A stretch of DNA of 64,000 bases from Tridacna crocea. Its lineage: Eukaryota > Mollusca > Bivalvia > Cardiida > Cardiidae. Under the pieces are notes generated by a model that had not been told where the DNA came from, searched no databases, and worked only from the letters and a program-made list of their open reading frames with translations. Shown here piece by piece: positions 22,434 through 32,990 of this stretch. Each line of letters opens with the position of its first letter. The first letter of the stretch is position 1. The position numbers were made by a program, and so were the translations under genes. The stretch lies in the NCBI GenBank assembly GCA_943736015.1, contig OX031060.1:10119501-10183500 (forward strand), in the 5' to 3' direction.

Positions 22434-22517
22434 TCATTATCTCCCGCTAGATGACATTCAGTGGCTACTAATACAAATACGAATCTTCGAAGAATATGAC
22501 AGGCGCAGACAATGCAT
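22434..22517 (-). repeat. Family C micro-copy (ends only)
   Basis: TATCTCCCGCTAGATGACAT directly followed by CGAATCTTCGAAGAATATGA and CAGGCGCAGACAA; internal ~280 bp absent. Confidence 0.75.
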
Positions 22518-22524
22518 GTGATTA

Positions 22525-22700
22525 GCCTGAGTAGAAATATCGTGGGATAAGGGGAAAATACTGGAAACCAGCATTTTCTCCTTTTCCCACAACGTTTAAA
22601 CTTTTTTTTATCTTTCCTATTGTAAAATCATTTAGAATAGGAAACATGGTGGGAAAAAGAGAAAAAACTCCTTTTCGCAAAAACGTTTTCTTTCTTCCGG
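22525..22700 (-). repeat. Two decayed A cores
   Basis: 22528-22590 keeps ACTGGAAACCAGCATTTTCT; 22640-22700 keeps AACATGGTGGGAAAAAGAG with the loop deleted. Confidence 0.6.
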
Positions 22701-23635
22701 GTTGTACAATCACGTGGTCATTTTGGCACCGAGCCAATAAATGCACAACATTGAATTAGTCATCACCTTATCATGCGGGCGACTAATTTTGTCTATACAT
22801 AGATATGATTTGTTTGTATCAAGGTCACGGGGACGAACTCGCCTGTAGATCGCAATTTTTATTTCAAGTTCTAATTGATGACTCCAAGATTTGTCGCTAT
22901 GCGTCTGACTGGCTCAGATATTTTGAATCAGCTAATCGGTCGACCAGTATTAGACCTTTAATTATTAGAAAATATAAAGACAAAATTATAATTGAAGGTT
23001 AATACGGCCAAAGAACTCACACACAACATGAAGGTAGAGAAGGAGGGGAATGTGGATCACGTGGCTGGCCCAATGGTTCGTTTAGTGGAGATTATCATGG
23101 ACGGTGTTTGAGAGATTCCAGGTTCGAAATCGGTTCGGTGGCGTCATGTAGACTCTATCGCTCCTTCTGTCGCTGCTACATTTGCCACCCTGCCTTCATA
23201 GTTAGGATGTTATTAGGAGGGGGACAGAAGGGGGGGGGGGGCAAAAAACAAATAACAGTATCTTTTTTAAAAGATAAAAAGAGGTTGAAGTGATGTTCAT
23301 ATTTGCCGAAGGAGTTGTTGTCGTTGTTTTCGTTTGCTGATCGTTATCAGTGGTTGCCGATATTTGCAACGCCCCAGAAGACTGTTAGTTTGTAACAGAG
23401 GACAGCACAAGATAACCTACAGGACAAGACAGACAAAAATCCATTTTCCCTCGTGGGATCCCAAAGACATAAAACAAAAAAGCTTTCTTTCGGTAAACTA
23501 TTACACTGACTATTTGTTTAGTGTTTTACGTCGCTTTCAACATAATTTCAGTTAAATTAAGGCGATAGCTCACATAGTCATGTACATTTACTGTATGTCT
23601 TGGGTTACATCAATATTAGGCTATGGTTCTGAAGT
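22701..23635. other. Mostly unassigned; tRNA-like head and G-run
   Basis: A 65-codon plus frame at 22805-23002 is unrecognised. A tRNA-like SINE head with CCAGGTTCGAAATCGGTTCG lies at 23055-23150. An 11-G run sits at ~23232. 23334-23420 resembles the SINE body at 23720 (TGCCGATATTTGCAACGCCC). Confidence 0.45.
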
Positions 23636-23692
23636 TCGTTGTCTGCGCATGTCATGTATATTTGTAGAGTGCCATCTAGCAGGAGAAAATGT
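23636..23692 (+). repeat. Family C micro-copy
   Basis: TTGTCTGCGCATGTCATGTA then GTGCCATCTAGCAGGAGA; serves as the uninserted reference for the SINE insertion at 24053. Confidence 0.75.
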
Positions 23693-23714
23693 CTGAAGTG
23701 CGTTTGTTTGTTAT

Positions 23715-24003
23715 TTCCGTTTATTTATCGTCACTACCGGTTGCCCATCTGAGCGACGCCCCAAGAAGACGGTTAGTTGTTACAGGGGATAGTGCAAGGA
23801 TACAGGTCGAAACTACTGAGAGCTACGCCTGGTTCTTTAACGTGCTCGGCGTATAGCGCCGTTACACGGGACCTCGGTTCAATGTCTCATCCGAAAGACC
23901 ACTAGTATATTTAGTTGGCCAGCCAGGGATTCGAACCCACAGCCTGTAGTGACCCGAAACATTGTGTTCACGAGTCCTACGCTCTACCTACTGAGCTACT
24001 GTA
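23715..24003 (-). repeat. tRNA-derived SINE
   Basis: Minus-strand head GTAGCTCAGTAGGTAGAGCG and B-box GGGTTCGAATCCC, with an over-long middle that rules out a real tRNA. The body (AACCGTCTTCTTGGGGCGTC) recurs at 23335 and 56740. Confidence 0.7.
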
Positions 24004-24021
24004 TATCTGCTGGTTAAAGTG

Positions 24022-24595
24022 CGTTGTCTGCACATGTCACGTATATTCATAGATCCCCGTGGGGTCCCGGGGGTTTTTTACTTTATAGAATAGGACCTCG
24101 GCCTTTCTCTATGGCATGTCGTAGAAGGCGACTAAAATTAGAGACAAACGGCTGCTTTCCTCGTAATTCGTAGGATTGCAGCAGGCTGGGTAGTTCGTAT
24201 TCCAAATCCTATATTTTTTTTTCTTGATGTAAATAGGGTTTGGAGTGGGAATCAGTTGGCCTGTGGGACCCCGTGTGGTTTAATCGGGGGTATAAGAATA
24301 AACCACTGCAGTCCCGCGATCGTCACATCTGCCATTTCATCTGGCGGAACAAAAGTGACAGCATGCATGTCGTAAAAGGCGACAAAAGGGGCATCATTTT
24401 GTGTTTCATCCATTCCTCATTTATCATGTTTGTCTTATGTTGTTGCACATGTATGTTATTTTCACCTCGCATTATTGTTTACTAAGTAAGTGCGCCCAAT
24501 ATGACCTAAGTTGTCGACGGGCCATAAAACACTATTCATTCATTCATTCATATTCATAGAATGCCATCTAGCGGGAGATAATGTCTGAAGTGTGT
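24022..24595 (+). repeat. Family C micro-copy split by a SINE
   Basis: Left end TTGTCTGCACATGTCACG, right end GAATGCCATCTAGCGGGAGA; the insertion at 24053-24550 duplicates TATTCATAG. Confidence 0.8.
24053..24550 (+). mobile_element. SINE-type retroposon with CATT tail and 9-bp target duplication
   Basis: Direct repeats TATTCATAG at 24044-24052 and 24551-24559 flank it exactly. It contains two related halves (CCCCGTGGGGTCCC; GTGGGACCCCGTGTGG) and ends ATTCATTCATTCATTCA after TATGACCTAAGTTGTCGACG, as LINE-mobilised SINEs do. Confidence 0.8.
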
Positions 24596-24599
24596 TGTC

Positions 24600-25095
24600 A
24601 GTGGATACTTCCACGAAAAAGCTAGCCCTTCAAGGGAGGCTCAAACCCGGGGCTTCCAAGTTACAAGACTTATCATTTACCACTGAGTCACACCGGACCT
24701 TAAAGCGGCTAGAATATAAGCTTATTTGTATATTCGAGTTGTTCTCGGCGCCCTAACCTTGGGGAATACCCAACAGCATTTCATCATCGCACATCCGAGA
24801 TACGCCTGTCCTGTAAGTTCCTCAACAGTCGAATTTTGCACAAGATCTTGTAACCGAAATAGATAACGTAGGAAACACCCGTCGAGGAATCACGTAACCG
24901 AATGTACTCTTATAAAGTTAGCCAATCGTTACACACCCACATGATTACGAAGAAGGAATTTCTACTTCCTTCAGTTTAGATGTAATTTATTTCCGTCTTA
25001 TGGTATTTTTTAACCTTGGCTTTATAAATGGTGTCTTCCTTTATAAATATCCTTATCTTTTCACTTTTCACCATACGACATACTCTTAAGACTTG
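24600..25095. other. tRNA-like remnant, then unassigned sequence
   Basis: Minus-strand tRNA-like pattern at 24620-24700 (GTGACTCAGTGGTAAATG; GGGTTTGAGCCTCCC). No coding frame in the rest. Confidence 0.4.
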
Positions 25096-25309
25096 TTAAC
25101 CCTTTACCTAATAAAATCTGGTTTTAACGATTCCGAGAAGGAAGCCTGCTGAAAACACTTATCGTTGTCACCAGCACTTTCTCCTTTTCCCATAATGTTT
25201 TCTACTCTTCAAAAGCCAAGTTTTAATTTTTGAATCAATTTTATGTTACCGTCTGCAAATGCCTTCAATTTGGACAAGTCCAAGATTTTGTCCTTTGGTA
25301 AAAAGTTAA
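25096..25309 (-). repeat. Family A element with truncated left hairpin arm
   Basis: TTAA both sides; left arm reduced to AAAACACTTATCGTTG, right arm intact (CAGCACTTTCTCCTTTTCCC). Confidence 0.8.
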
Positions 25310-25417
25310 CCCTTATCCCGCTAAATAAATGAAATGAAGCTTCCATGCCGACAGTAAAAACCGAAGGATGCTATTTCAAGCCTTTTTTTTTAGAGAAAAA
25401 TATCTCATTATCGTACA

Positions 25418-25475
25418 GTGTAGATCCAAGATCAGACTACACGTTCTGTGCAGTCTGATCTTAATCTACACTGTA
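25418..25475. repeat. Family F hairpin
   Basis: GTAGATCCAAGATCAGACTA and its complement around CGTTCTGTG. Confidence 0.8.
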
Positions 25476-25511
25476 AGCAAAAGGTCAGTGAGTCGCCCTT
25501 ATCAGCCTAAG

Positions 25512-25710
25512 GGTTGAAATTGAACCCATTTGCAGATAACAAAATATAATTATCGGACTTAAAAAAATGGAAATTTGCTTGAGAAAGGTAGAAAACATTT
25601 TGGGGAAAGGAAAATGTGTTGGTGACCAGCAGTGTCTCCTTTTCCGACATTGTTTTCATAAGCTTTCTTTCAAAAGGTCCTAAAAAGACGCGTATCTGGT
25701 TAAGGTTTAA
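25512..25710 (+). repeat. Decayed A element
   Basis: TTTGCAGATAACAAAATATA, GGTAGAAAACATTTTGGGGA and GTTGGTGACCAGCAG; end mutated to TGGTTAAGG. Confidence 0.65.
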
Positions 25711-25794
25711 AGATGCAACCGAGAGACTTAATTGCAATCGTTGTTGTTGGGGTTGTTTATATTCTTATCTCTTGGCTACATAATATCATTAATT

Positions 25795-26335
25795 CATAAC
25801 TCAAATCTGTTATAATACCAAGAATTCATGACACTTTAGTGCATAAGACCCTATGGTGCATAATATCAAGAATTCATAACTCTGTCGTGCGTAATACCAA
25901 GAATTCATAACCCTGTGTTGCGTAATACCAAGAATATATAACCCTGTAGTGCGTCATACCAAGAATATCATAACACTGTAGAGCGTAATACCAAGAATTC
26001 GTAACCCTGTGGTGAGTAATACCAAGAATGCATGAGTCTGTGGTGCATAATACCAAGAATTCACAATCCTGTAATGCGCAATACCAAGAATTTATAACCC
26101 TGTAGTGCGTAATACCAAGAATGCAAGGCCTGTGGTGCATAATACCAAGAATTCATAACCCTGTAGTGCGCAATACCAAGAATTTATAACCCTGTGGTGC
26201 GTAATACCAAGAATGCAAGGCCTGTGGTGCATAATACCAAGAATTTATAACCCTGTAGTGCGCAATACCAAGAATGCATAATCCTGTGGTGCATAATACC
26301 AAGAATTCATAACCCTGTGGTGCGACGTAATCATA
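25795..26335. repeat. 30-bp minisatellite (ATACCAAGAATTCATAACCC)
   Basis: About 17 copies of ATACCAAGAATTCATAACCC + TGTGGTGCGTA. A short outlying patch of the same unit is at 29830-29925. Frames through it are artefacts of the period. Confidence 0.9.
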
Positions 26336-26861
26336 GCCAACTTTCACGGACATGCCTTATCAGCAGTCTCGCATATCAACGAATCGATGAAAATAATCGA
26401 TATCATACGTACAGGTTCGGGAGTTTCCGGATTTTGGCGAATTTAAAGCGTGTATACTTGTAATCGATCTATTCGATAGCCTGCAGCGATAAAAGATAAG
26501 AGAAACGTAATATTACGTAACAGTAGCCTGCTTCAAATTTACAGTCCTTGCCTAGAATTTGTATCTGCCCTGCTGTTTATTTTTTTTTTTTTCAGATTTG
26601 ACCCTAAACCCTTTGTCTGCTTCAGCATAGTGTGGCCCTTGAAGACCAGTATCAGACTGTATATAATGCGCACTCTCATTAGATTTGACAGCTTATTGGA
26701 TTTACACCGCCAGATAACGCGAGATTCTTTTTGAGAAAAAAACATTGAAATTGTTATATTTCAGCCCTATTAGTCGATTTGTAATTCATTTATCCTCGGA
26801 TTAAGGGTTCAGTTTTGATTCTCTGAGACATTAACTGATCCCTGTTGTTTGGGCCTCAACT
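26336..26861. other. Unassigned sequence
   Basis: No repeat family or credible frame recognised; a 14-T run at ~26580. Confidence 0.4.
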
Positions 26862-27077
26862 CTTTTCACATGACAAAAATATAGACCTGAGCATATTGAA
26901 AAACAGTTAAAGAGGACAAAAAGTTAACTCAAAAATTGATTTTTTTTAAATGGGTAGGAAACACTGTGGCAAAAAGTAGAACAATGTTGGTTTCCAGCAT
27001 TTTCCCCTATACCCATAATGTTTTCAAAAGGCCTTTTTCAGGGTTGTCAAAATTCGGGATTGTCTGGTAGAGAGTTG
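26862..27077 (+). repeat. Decayed A element
   Basis: CTCTTTTCACATGACAAAAA start, GTTTCCAGCATTTTCCCC core and CTGGTAGAGAGTTGAA end. Confidence 0.7.
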
Positions 27078-27294
27078 AACTGCTCTAGACAACTGCACTT
27101 TTTTGTGGTCTGATCTTGAAATCTAAACCGCACAAATGCACTTTTGCTAACATTGTAAACTTAAAACAGGCTGCACAAGACAAGCTGTCCGATCTTGGAC
27201 CTAATAGATTCTATAAGTCGAAAATTATTTGGGTTAAAAGAAAATCATGGATATTCATTCGGCGTTTGTTTTAAGAGTAGCAATTTAACACTAA

Positions 27295-27775
27295 AGCAAT
27301 CATAGTCTCGAATCTGACGGACCTGAAAGAAAAGGATTTTGAAAACTTTGTTGGAAAAGGAGTAGTTAAATTTTTTCCTACAATGTTTTCAAAGACAGAC
27401 ATTATCACTTGAGTTGCATTTAATTTGTTGTTAATTTGGTGATTTCAAAGATTTCGTCAACTGGTAACGTGTTTAAGTATATTGACAAGAAAATTTGCTT
27501 TATTTGGCATTTACATAACTATAGTCCTATGGTTTTACGACCCTGTGAAAGAAAGCTTTCGGAAACACACGTAAAAGAGAAAATACTTGCGATGGGCAAT
27601 TTGTCATTTTGCCAAAGGATTGTATATTACATGTTATCTGCGATCCCTATTTTCCCACAATGTTTTCTACCCTTTCAGAAACAAGTTTTATTATGTGTCG
27701 CTTTTGTCGTCTGCAAGTGCTTTCAACTTGAAAAAAAAATCCTAATATATTTTGTCGTTTAGTAAATAGCTAATG
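27295..27775 (-). repeat. Two decayed A elements
   Basis: 27300-27400 keeps AAAACTTTGTTGGAAAAGGA and CCTACAATGTTTTC; 27515-27773 keeps GGTTTTACGACCCTGTGAAA, CCCACAATGTTTTCTACCCT and GTCGTCTGCAAGTGCTTTCA with the core replaced. Confidence 0.65.
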
Positions 27776-28858
27776 GTTATATCTTGATTGAGCAATATTG
27801 TCTTTTGTGTGTGTGGTTCGATGGTTTTGATTTGTATAATTTTCACTTCCTGCGATATTTAAATAGTTGGGAAGGCGGAGGAATAAAACTGTTATAGCAA
27901 ATAAAATAATTTCAACGACTTTTCAGAATCATTAGAGTAAATGTACATGGTTTTATGCGCAAGAAAAGTTACAAATTCGTCTAATGAAAAAGCATCCATT
28001 CAAAGTGGGTTTTCATCGAACAAATAGGAGAAACTGGTTCGTTCCGAATACTCCATGAACTGTGTGGAACCGATTTGTATTTGGTAACGCTTTTGCCTGT
28101 ACATCATGAGTGATGTTGCCTTTTCTTACAATGTCTACCACTATTGATATATAGTTCTATTAAAACGTTTCCATTTTGAGTGAGTCTAAAAGCTGCATAC
28201 TTCGTTGTTTGGAATTACTTAGGTCAGAAAGTTATGAAAAAGTTCATGCTAAAAATATAACAGATCAGCACTCGTGAACTGATCCGATGCAACACTCTAG
28301 CGCCGCTTAAAGGCATTATAAGGATAAAAAAGGTATTTTTTCCTGTAGAAAAATTATGTATGACGCAGACAGTGTCATTTCAGCTAATCATCCATAGATT
28401 TCACCAGCAAGTTATGTTGTAACCGATTTCAAACCAAGATATATCACTCGTAATACCAGGTTGATTAAACACTATCTCTTGAAATTGATAAATAATAACT
28501 ATGCAGCAGCTAACTTTCTAAGTCATTGGTAAACAAGAAGTAGCTTGTATTATTCCCTTTTCCGTCTACATGCATAGTTTTTGCCATCTTTATCTTTTAT
28601 TCACTCTTTTAGCGTTTATGCTTTCTGCAGGTTGCGTCTTTTTAAAAATGGAAGAATCAACAGGGAGTCCCTCATTGTTTAGGCTAATTCTTTCAATGAA
28701 CAATTAAAATATCAAAGATGTTAAAGGGAGTACTTTTAAAATAAGGGAGAAACTGTTTCGATTGATGTAAAAAAAAAAGAGTTCTTTGGAAAAGTTGAGA
28801 CCAACTGTATGGTCGTCAGAAGCCGTATTTGTACAAGAATATATTAAATTTGTTCTAC
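27776..28858. other. Unassigned AT-rich sequence, no gene recognised
   Basis: No frame over 60 codons with coding character; no recognised repeat. Confidence 0.5.
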
Positions 28859-29070
28859 TGAACCCTTTATCAAACGACAAAGTTTTAGACTTGTCCAAAT
28901 TTAGATTTTTTCTTTCGTGACTAAAACGCCGAAATTTATCTCTAAAAGGATCAATTGCGAGAAAAAGGTTTAAATACAGGTTACCAGCATTTTCACCTTT
29001 TCTTACAATGTTTTCAAAAGCCCTCTACCTCAGGATCGTTAAATCTCGGGACTTTGTGGTACAAGGTTTA
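28859..29070 (+). repeat. Family A element, diverged
   Basis: CCCTTTATCAAACGACAAAG start; left arm diverged, right arm CAGCATTTTCACCTTTTCTT intact. Confidence 0.7.
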
Positions 29071-29965
29071 ATATTACCTTTCCCCACAGAGCAATTTCAA
29101 AACCATGCCATGGAAAAAATCTTATTACTATCAAACACTGGTCTTTTATTAGATAAATAAGATACATAATAAAATATCTTAAGGATACTGTCTTGATCAA
29201 ACAAACCGGGTATAAATTCCAGTTTATAATCATGTGGATACATGTATATCATAAACATAGCAGGGGGTCCGTTTGCCAATGTAACATTACGTAACCCAGT
29301 AAAGATACCCGGCTGGCTTATCTAACAGTAAGACTCGGCAAATTCCGACATAATCCGAACGTTTACGGAAAAAGAAAAAAATAGGATAGTGGCATTAAAA
29401 AACTGTAAAAAGGACCAAAAGTTTATTTTTCTAAATGGCTAAAACTTATGCCATTTGAAAGAGAAATGAATAAACTTAATGACTCCACTTGAGATAATTT
29501 TGACTTTCCAAGAGAAAGAAGGTAAATTAAACAAATATTACAGTTTTTTACTTCGGAAAATGCATTTTTCCTCTTTACTCTATATAAACCATACCTACAA
29601 TTTTCAAGTTAAAAAAGGACCAAAAGTTTCTTTTACGAAATTTTCAAAACTTAGTTCATTTGAAAGAGAATAAATTGAATTTTCTTACCCCACTTGAGAT
29701 AATTTTCAATTCTTAAAATTAATGAAGTTATAAGCGTTTATTTACCAAGGCCCTTCATAATTCTATATAAAAAAATACAGGTAAGATTGGCCGATATCGA
29801 TTTTTCCATGTCCGCGAAAGTTGGCTATGTCTAAGAATTCGTAACTCTGTGATGCGAAATACCAAGAATTCATAAATCTGTATTGCATAATACCAATAAT
29901 TCATAACTCAGTGATACATTGTACCGAGCAAGGTAATTATACAATTACAGATCCTTTGAATCTAC
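29071..29965. other. Unassigned; ends with a patch of the 25.8-kb minisatellite
   Basis: A ~195-bp direct repeat occurs: GACTCCACTTGAGATAATTT at 29479 and CCCCACTTGAGATAATTTTC at 29688, with AAAGGACCAAAAGTTT upstream of each. 29830-29925 carries three units of the CCAAGAATTCATAA repeat. Confidence 0.5.
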
Positions 29966-30563
29966 TCGTTATCTGCGCATGTCATATTCTTCGTCATGTC
30001 ACATTCTTCGTCATGTCATACTCTTCGAAGATTCGTCCTGTCTGCTACGACGCATCACCCATCCACTACATACCTGGGAAAAGCAAGGCTTTTATCGAAA
30101 CTATTAGCCTATTACCCGAACATGTTTTAACCCTTTACTCCATAGATACTTATTTCTACACATTGCTTGTAGGAGCCTATGGAAAACATTGTGGCAAAAG
30201 GTGAAATTGCTCGTGACGAGCAATTTCACCTTTTGTCACAATGTTTTCTATGCTATCAAAAGGTGTCATATACATATAATAAGAAACAGCTTCATCCTTG
30301 CTGTTATTTAGCATCAATTAGAGATACCATAGAAATGCCTCATGGAGTAAAGAGTTAATAAATGATCGGTGCATAGATTACATTCAAGCCGATTAAAGCT
30401 GAATAAATGGCACCAGGTTGAGTTTTGTCGAGTAAAAGTTTATTTCATTTGAAATTCAAAGTAACGGTTGCTTTATAAAAAATTACTCCGCTTCAGTAGC
30501 TAGAATGCCCAAATTAGATAGATGCATGTTTGTAGAAATGCCATCTAGCGGGAGATAACGAAG
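29966..30563 (+). repeat. Family C element carrying a nested B element
   Basis: TTATCTGCGCATGTCATATT start (with the CATGTCATATTCTTCG word tripled) and GCCATCTAGCGGGAGATAAC end. The B element sits inside at 30127-30358. Confidence 0.8.
30127..30358 (-). repeat. Family B element with TTAA target duplication
   Basis: CCCTTTACTCCATAGATACT at the left, GCCTCATGGAGTAAAGAG at the right, hairpin GGTGAAATTGCTCGTGACGA. Flanked by TTAA on both sides; the homologous empty site in another C copy is at 49226-49229. Confidence 0.85.
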
Positions 30564-30614
30564 CAAAGCTTTTATCTTTTGGCCCAAATGTATTTGTTGA
30601 TAAACGTGGCAGTA

Positions 30615-30657
30615 TATATGACCCCTAAAACCCAGAGATTGTTTGGGAAAGGGTTAA
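30615..30657 (+). repeat. Terminal stub of an A element
   Basis: CCCAGAGATTGTTTGGGAAAGGGTTAA pattern; only the right end is present. Confidence 0.6.
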
Positions 30658-30769
30658 GCCCTCTGTTCATGGACCATGGTTCACATGTATTTAGCTAGGA
30701 CAATATCTGTAACTTATACAGATCGAAATAAGATTATGTTCTGTTCTGTTCTGATGGGAGTGATAGCCC

Positions 30770-31015
30770 GCCCGGGTAGCTCAGTGGACGGCATATATGT
30801 CTTGTGATCTGGTGATTACGAGTTCGATACCCGGTCGAGGCAAACATTCATTCCGATGCACTATTGAGAAAAGTAGTCAATGATTTGGAAATAATAAGTA
30901 GTGTTGGTACTGGCATGAGAAATCCGGAAATATATGCGAAGGTGTACTTGCCGTCGTGATATGGCCTAAGCTGTTAAGGAGGCGTTATGACTAAACACCA
31001 ACAAAAATACAAATA
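30770..31015 (+). repeat. tRNA-derived SINE
   Basis: GCCCGGGTAGCTCAGTGGAC head with A-box, B-box GAGTTCGATACCCGG, body with GAAAAGTAGTCAATGATTTG and tail GATATGGCCTAAGCTGTTAA. Same family as 32705, 44209 and 53944. Confidence 0.8.
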
Positions 31016-31408
31016 AAGGGTGATATATGTAGATGTAGGTTATGAACCTGGAAAAGAAACTTCCGCAAAGTCTAAATATAGACAACCGTAAACCACGAGG
31101 AAATAATTTACAACATACTCAGGTTTTGGCATCTTGGAAAAAAAAGAAACAATGCAGAAAAAGTCACAAAGCTACTTAATTAGCCATTGATTCATTGCTA
31201 AACATATCGTCGGTTTACTTAAAAAACCTTAGTTTAATTAGTTTAAACATATTTTATTGCCATACATGTAGATATGTACAGGTCAACAAGAGCAAAACAT
31301 AAACACAATTTCTAGTACACGCAGTGACACAATGGTACATTGGCAAAGTGGTCTGGCCACAAGTTCTCACAACTTAGATTCGGCCATTCCTCTCCTCCAA
31401 TTACATGT
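31016..31408. other. Unassigned sequence
   Basis: No gene or repeat recognised. Confidence 0.4.
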
Positions 31409-31640
31409 TTAATTCATTACCAAACGACAAGATTTCAGACTGGTGCAAAATGAAAGCATTTGCAGACGACAAAATAAAAGTGACTAAAAATTTGAAATTT
31501 GTTTTTGTGAAGGGTAGAAAACATTGTGGGAAAAGGAGAAAATGCTGGTTACCAGCATTTTCCCTTTTTCACACAATGTTTTCTAAAGGCTTTTTTCTCA
31601 GGGTCGTCAAAAGTAGGGATTGTGTGGTAATGGGTTTTAA
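31409..31640 (+). repeat. Family A element
   Basis: TTAA start; GCTGGTTACCAGC core; end GTGTGGTAATGGGTTTTAA with a 2-bp expansion of the terminal TTAA. Confidence 0.85.
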
Positions 31641-31686
31641 GAAACAACGGTCTAAATGGCAGCTGAACTTTTTTCAAAAGCCTTGT

Positions 31687-31775
31687 AACAAATCGTCGGC
31701 TTACTTCAAAAACCTCGTAACTACAGCTTGTTTCAAGCTGTAGTTACGAGGTTCTTGAAGTAAAACGACGATATG
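31687..31775. repeat. Family E hairpin
   Basis: TCGTCGGCTTACTTCAAAAA outer arm, ACCTCGTAACTACAGCTTG, loop TTT, complementary arm ending AAAACGACGA. Confidence 0.85.
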
Positions 31776-31805
31776 CGAAATAGGAATTTTTGCGGACGTC
31801 ATAGA

Positions 31806-31860
31806 TCGAAATCAGACTGCACACTAGAACGGGGGGGGGGGGGTCTGATCTTGCCGGATT
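31806..31860. repeat. Family F hairpin disrupted by a poly-G run
   Basis: GATCGAAATCAGACTGCACA arm, then CTAGAAC and 13 G where the loop and arm would be, then TCTGATCTTG. Confidence 0.6.
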
Positions 31861-31981
31861 CATAGCTTCCGATTAGTGATCGAAGCTACAGCATATTAAC
31901 TCTGGCCGGAAAATAGGAAATTCTTTAGGTTTTGTTTTATTGCCGAAAAACTATCTTTTTCTTTTAAAATCTAGTGTTCCT

Positions 31982-32228
31982 TTTAACCCCTTTGCCGACG
32001 ATCCTAGTTTTCACAACAATGAGTGAACCTGCTTCCAAAAAAATCACAGGAAAGAGAAGATATCGTCGGTTAACTTCAAAAACCTCGTAACTACAGCTTG
32101 AAACAAGCTGTAGTTACGAGGTTTTTGAAGTAAACCGACGATATCGTTTCCAGCATCTTTTCCTTTTTTAACATTTTTTTTTTAATTTCAGTGCGGTTAA
32201 AGCAAGTCTTTGTTTGGTAAGGAGCTAA
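31982..32228 (-). repeat. Decayed A-like element with an E hairpin in its middle
   Basis: TTTTAACCCCTTTGCCGACG at left, TTTGTTTGGTAAGGAGCTAA at right. The E hairpin occupies 32064-32147, between GGAAAGAGAAGAT and TTTCCAGCATCTTTTCC, just where the A loop should be. Confidence 0.65.
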
Positions 32229-32446
32229 ATAGCTTGGATATCAATTACGGAGTCGTTTCCTTTTTTCTTATCTTCTCATTTTAAAAATATTTCTATTGTA
32301 CCGTTTCTATTTTGTTCACTCCCCCTTACATACACCCACCAGAATCTTTTACCACCCCCATCCTACCCCAGCCGGAAAAATTAAGTAGGCCTATATTTTA
32401 AACGCCCAAACAGAGAAAAGGGCCTGTCCACGGAGGAAATTTCGAA

Positions 32447-32675
32447 TTAACCCATTACCACACAATCCCTACTTTTGACGCCCCTGAGAAAGAATCTTTC
32501 TGAAAACATTGTGGGAAAAGGAGAAAATGCTGGTAACCAGCATTTTCTCCTTTTCCCACAATGTTTTCTACCCTTCTCTATACAAATTTCAAATTTTCAG
32601 CCACTTTTATTTTGTCGTCTGCAAATGCTTTCAATTTGGACCAGTCTAAAATATTGTCGTCTGGTAATGGGTTAA
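32447..32675 (-). repeat. Family A element, well preserved
   Basis: TTAA both sides, CCCATTACCACACAATCCCT left end, GTCTGGTAATGGG right end, hairpin arms of ~33 bp without mismatch. A 66-codon frame (MTPLRKNLSENIVGKGENAG...) runs through it as in many copies. Confidence 0.9.
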
Positions 32676-32704
32676 ACCAATATGTGCAGGAAATTAATGT
32701 ACAT

Positions 32705-32990
32705 GTCAAGCATTACTGAAAGAGACTGATCGGAGTTTAATGCCGTTTTAACAGCGTAGGACATCTCACAGCGGCCTGTGCACCGACGCTTGTGTTTCCT
32801 GGCTTTCTCATACAAGTACTTACACAACTTCCTTTCAAAGTCACCAACACTGATTAGTTTTTCCCATGCATCAGCGGTGAGACTCGAAAACGTCGTCGGA
32901 AAGACAGTTGACCTCAACCGTGTATGAACTCACAACCACCAGGTAGTCTCAATAATGAGACGCTCCGGTGATCTTTTCATATTTGGACAT
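32705..32990 (-). repeat. tRNA-derived SINE
   Basis: On the minus strand: ACCTGGTGGTTGTGAGTTCA head, GTCGGTGCACAGGCC and CTACGCTGTTAAAACGGCAT tail. Adjacent to the A element and the 2.65-kb element. Confidence 0.7.

Noticed and set aside
23923-24000. Possible tRNA gene on the minus strand
   Set aside because: The middle region is too long and the repeat continues beyond it; same SINE as at 56.7-57.3 kb.
25874-26353. Frames with repeated LGITHYRV / YEFLVL phrases
   Set aside because: Same cause: the 30-bp minisatellite, with no start, splice or domain support.
30772-30845. Possible tRNA gene
   Set aside because: A good B-box, but it is the head of a ~245-bp SINE found at least three more times here.
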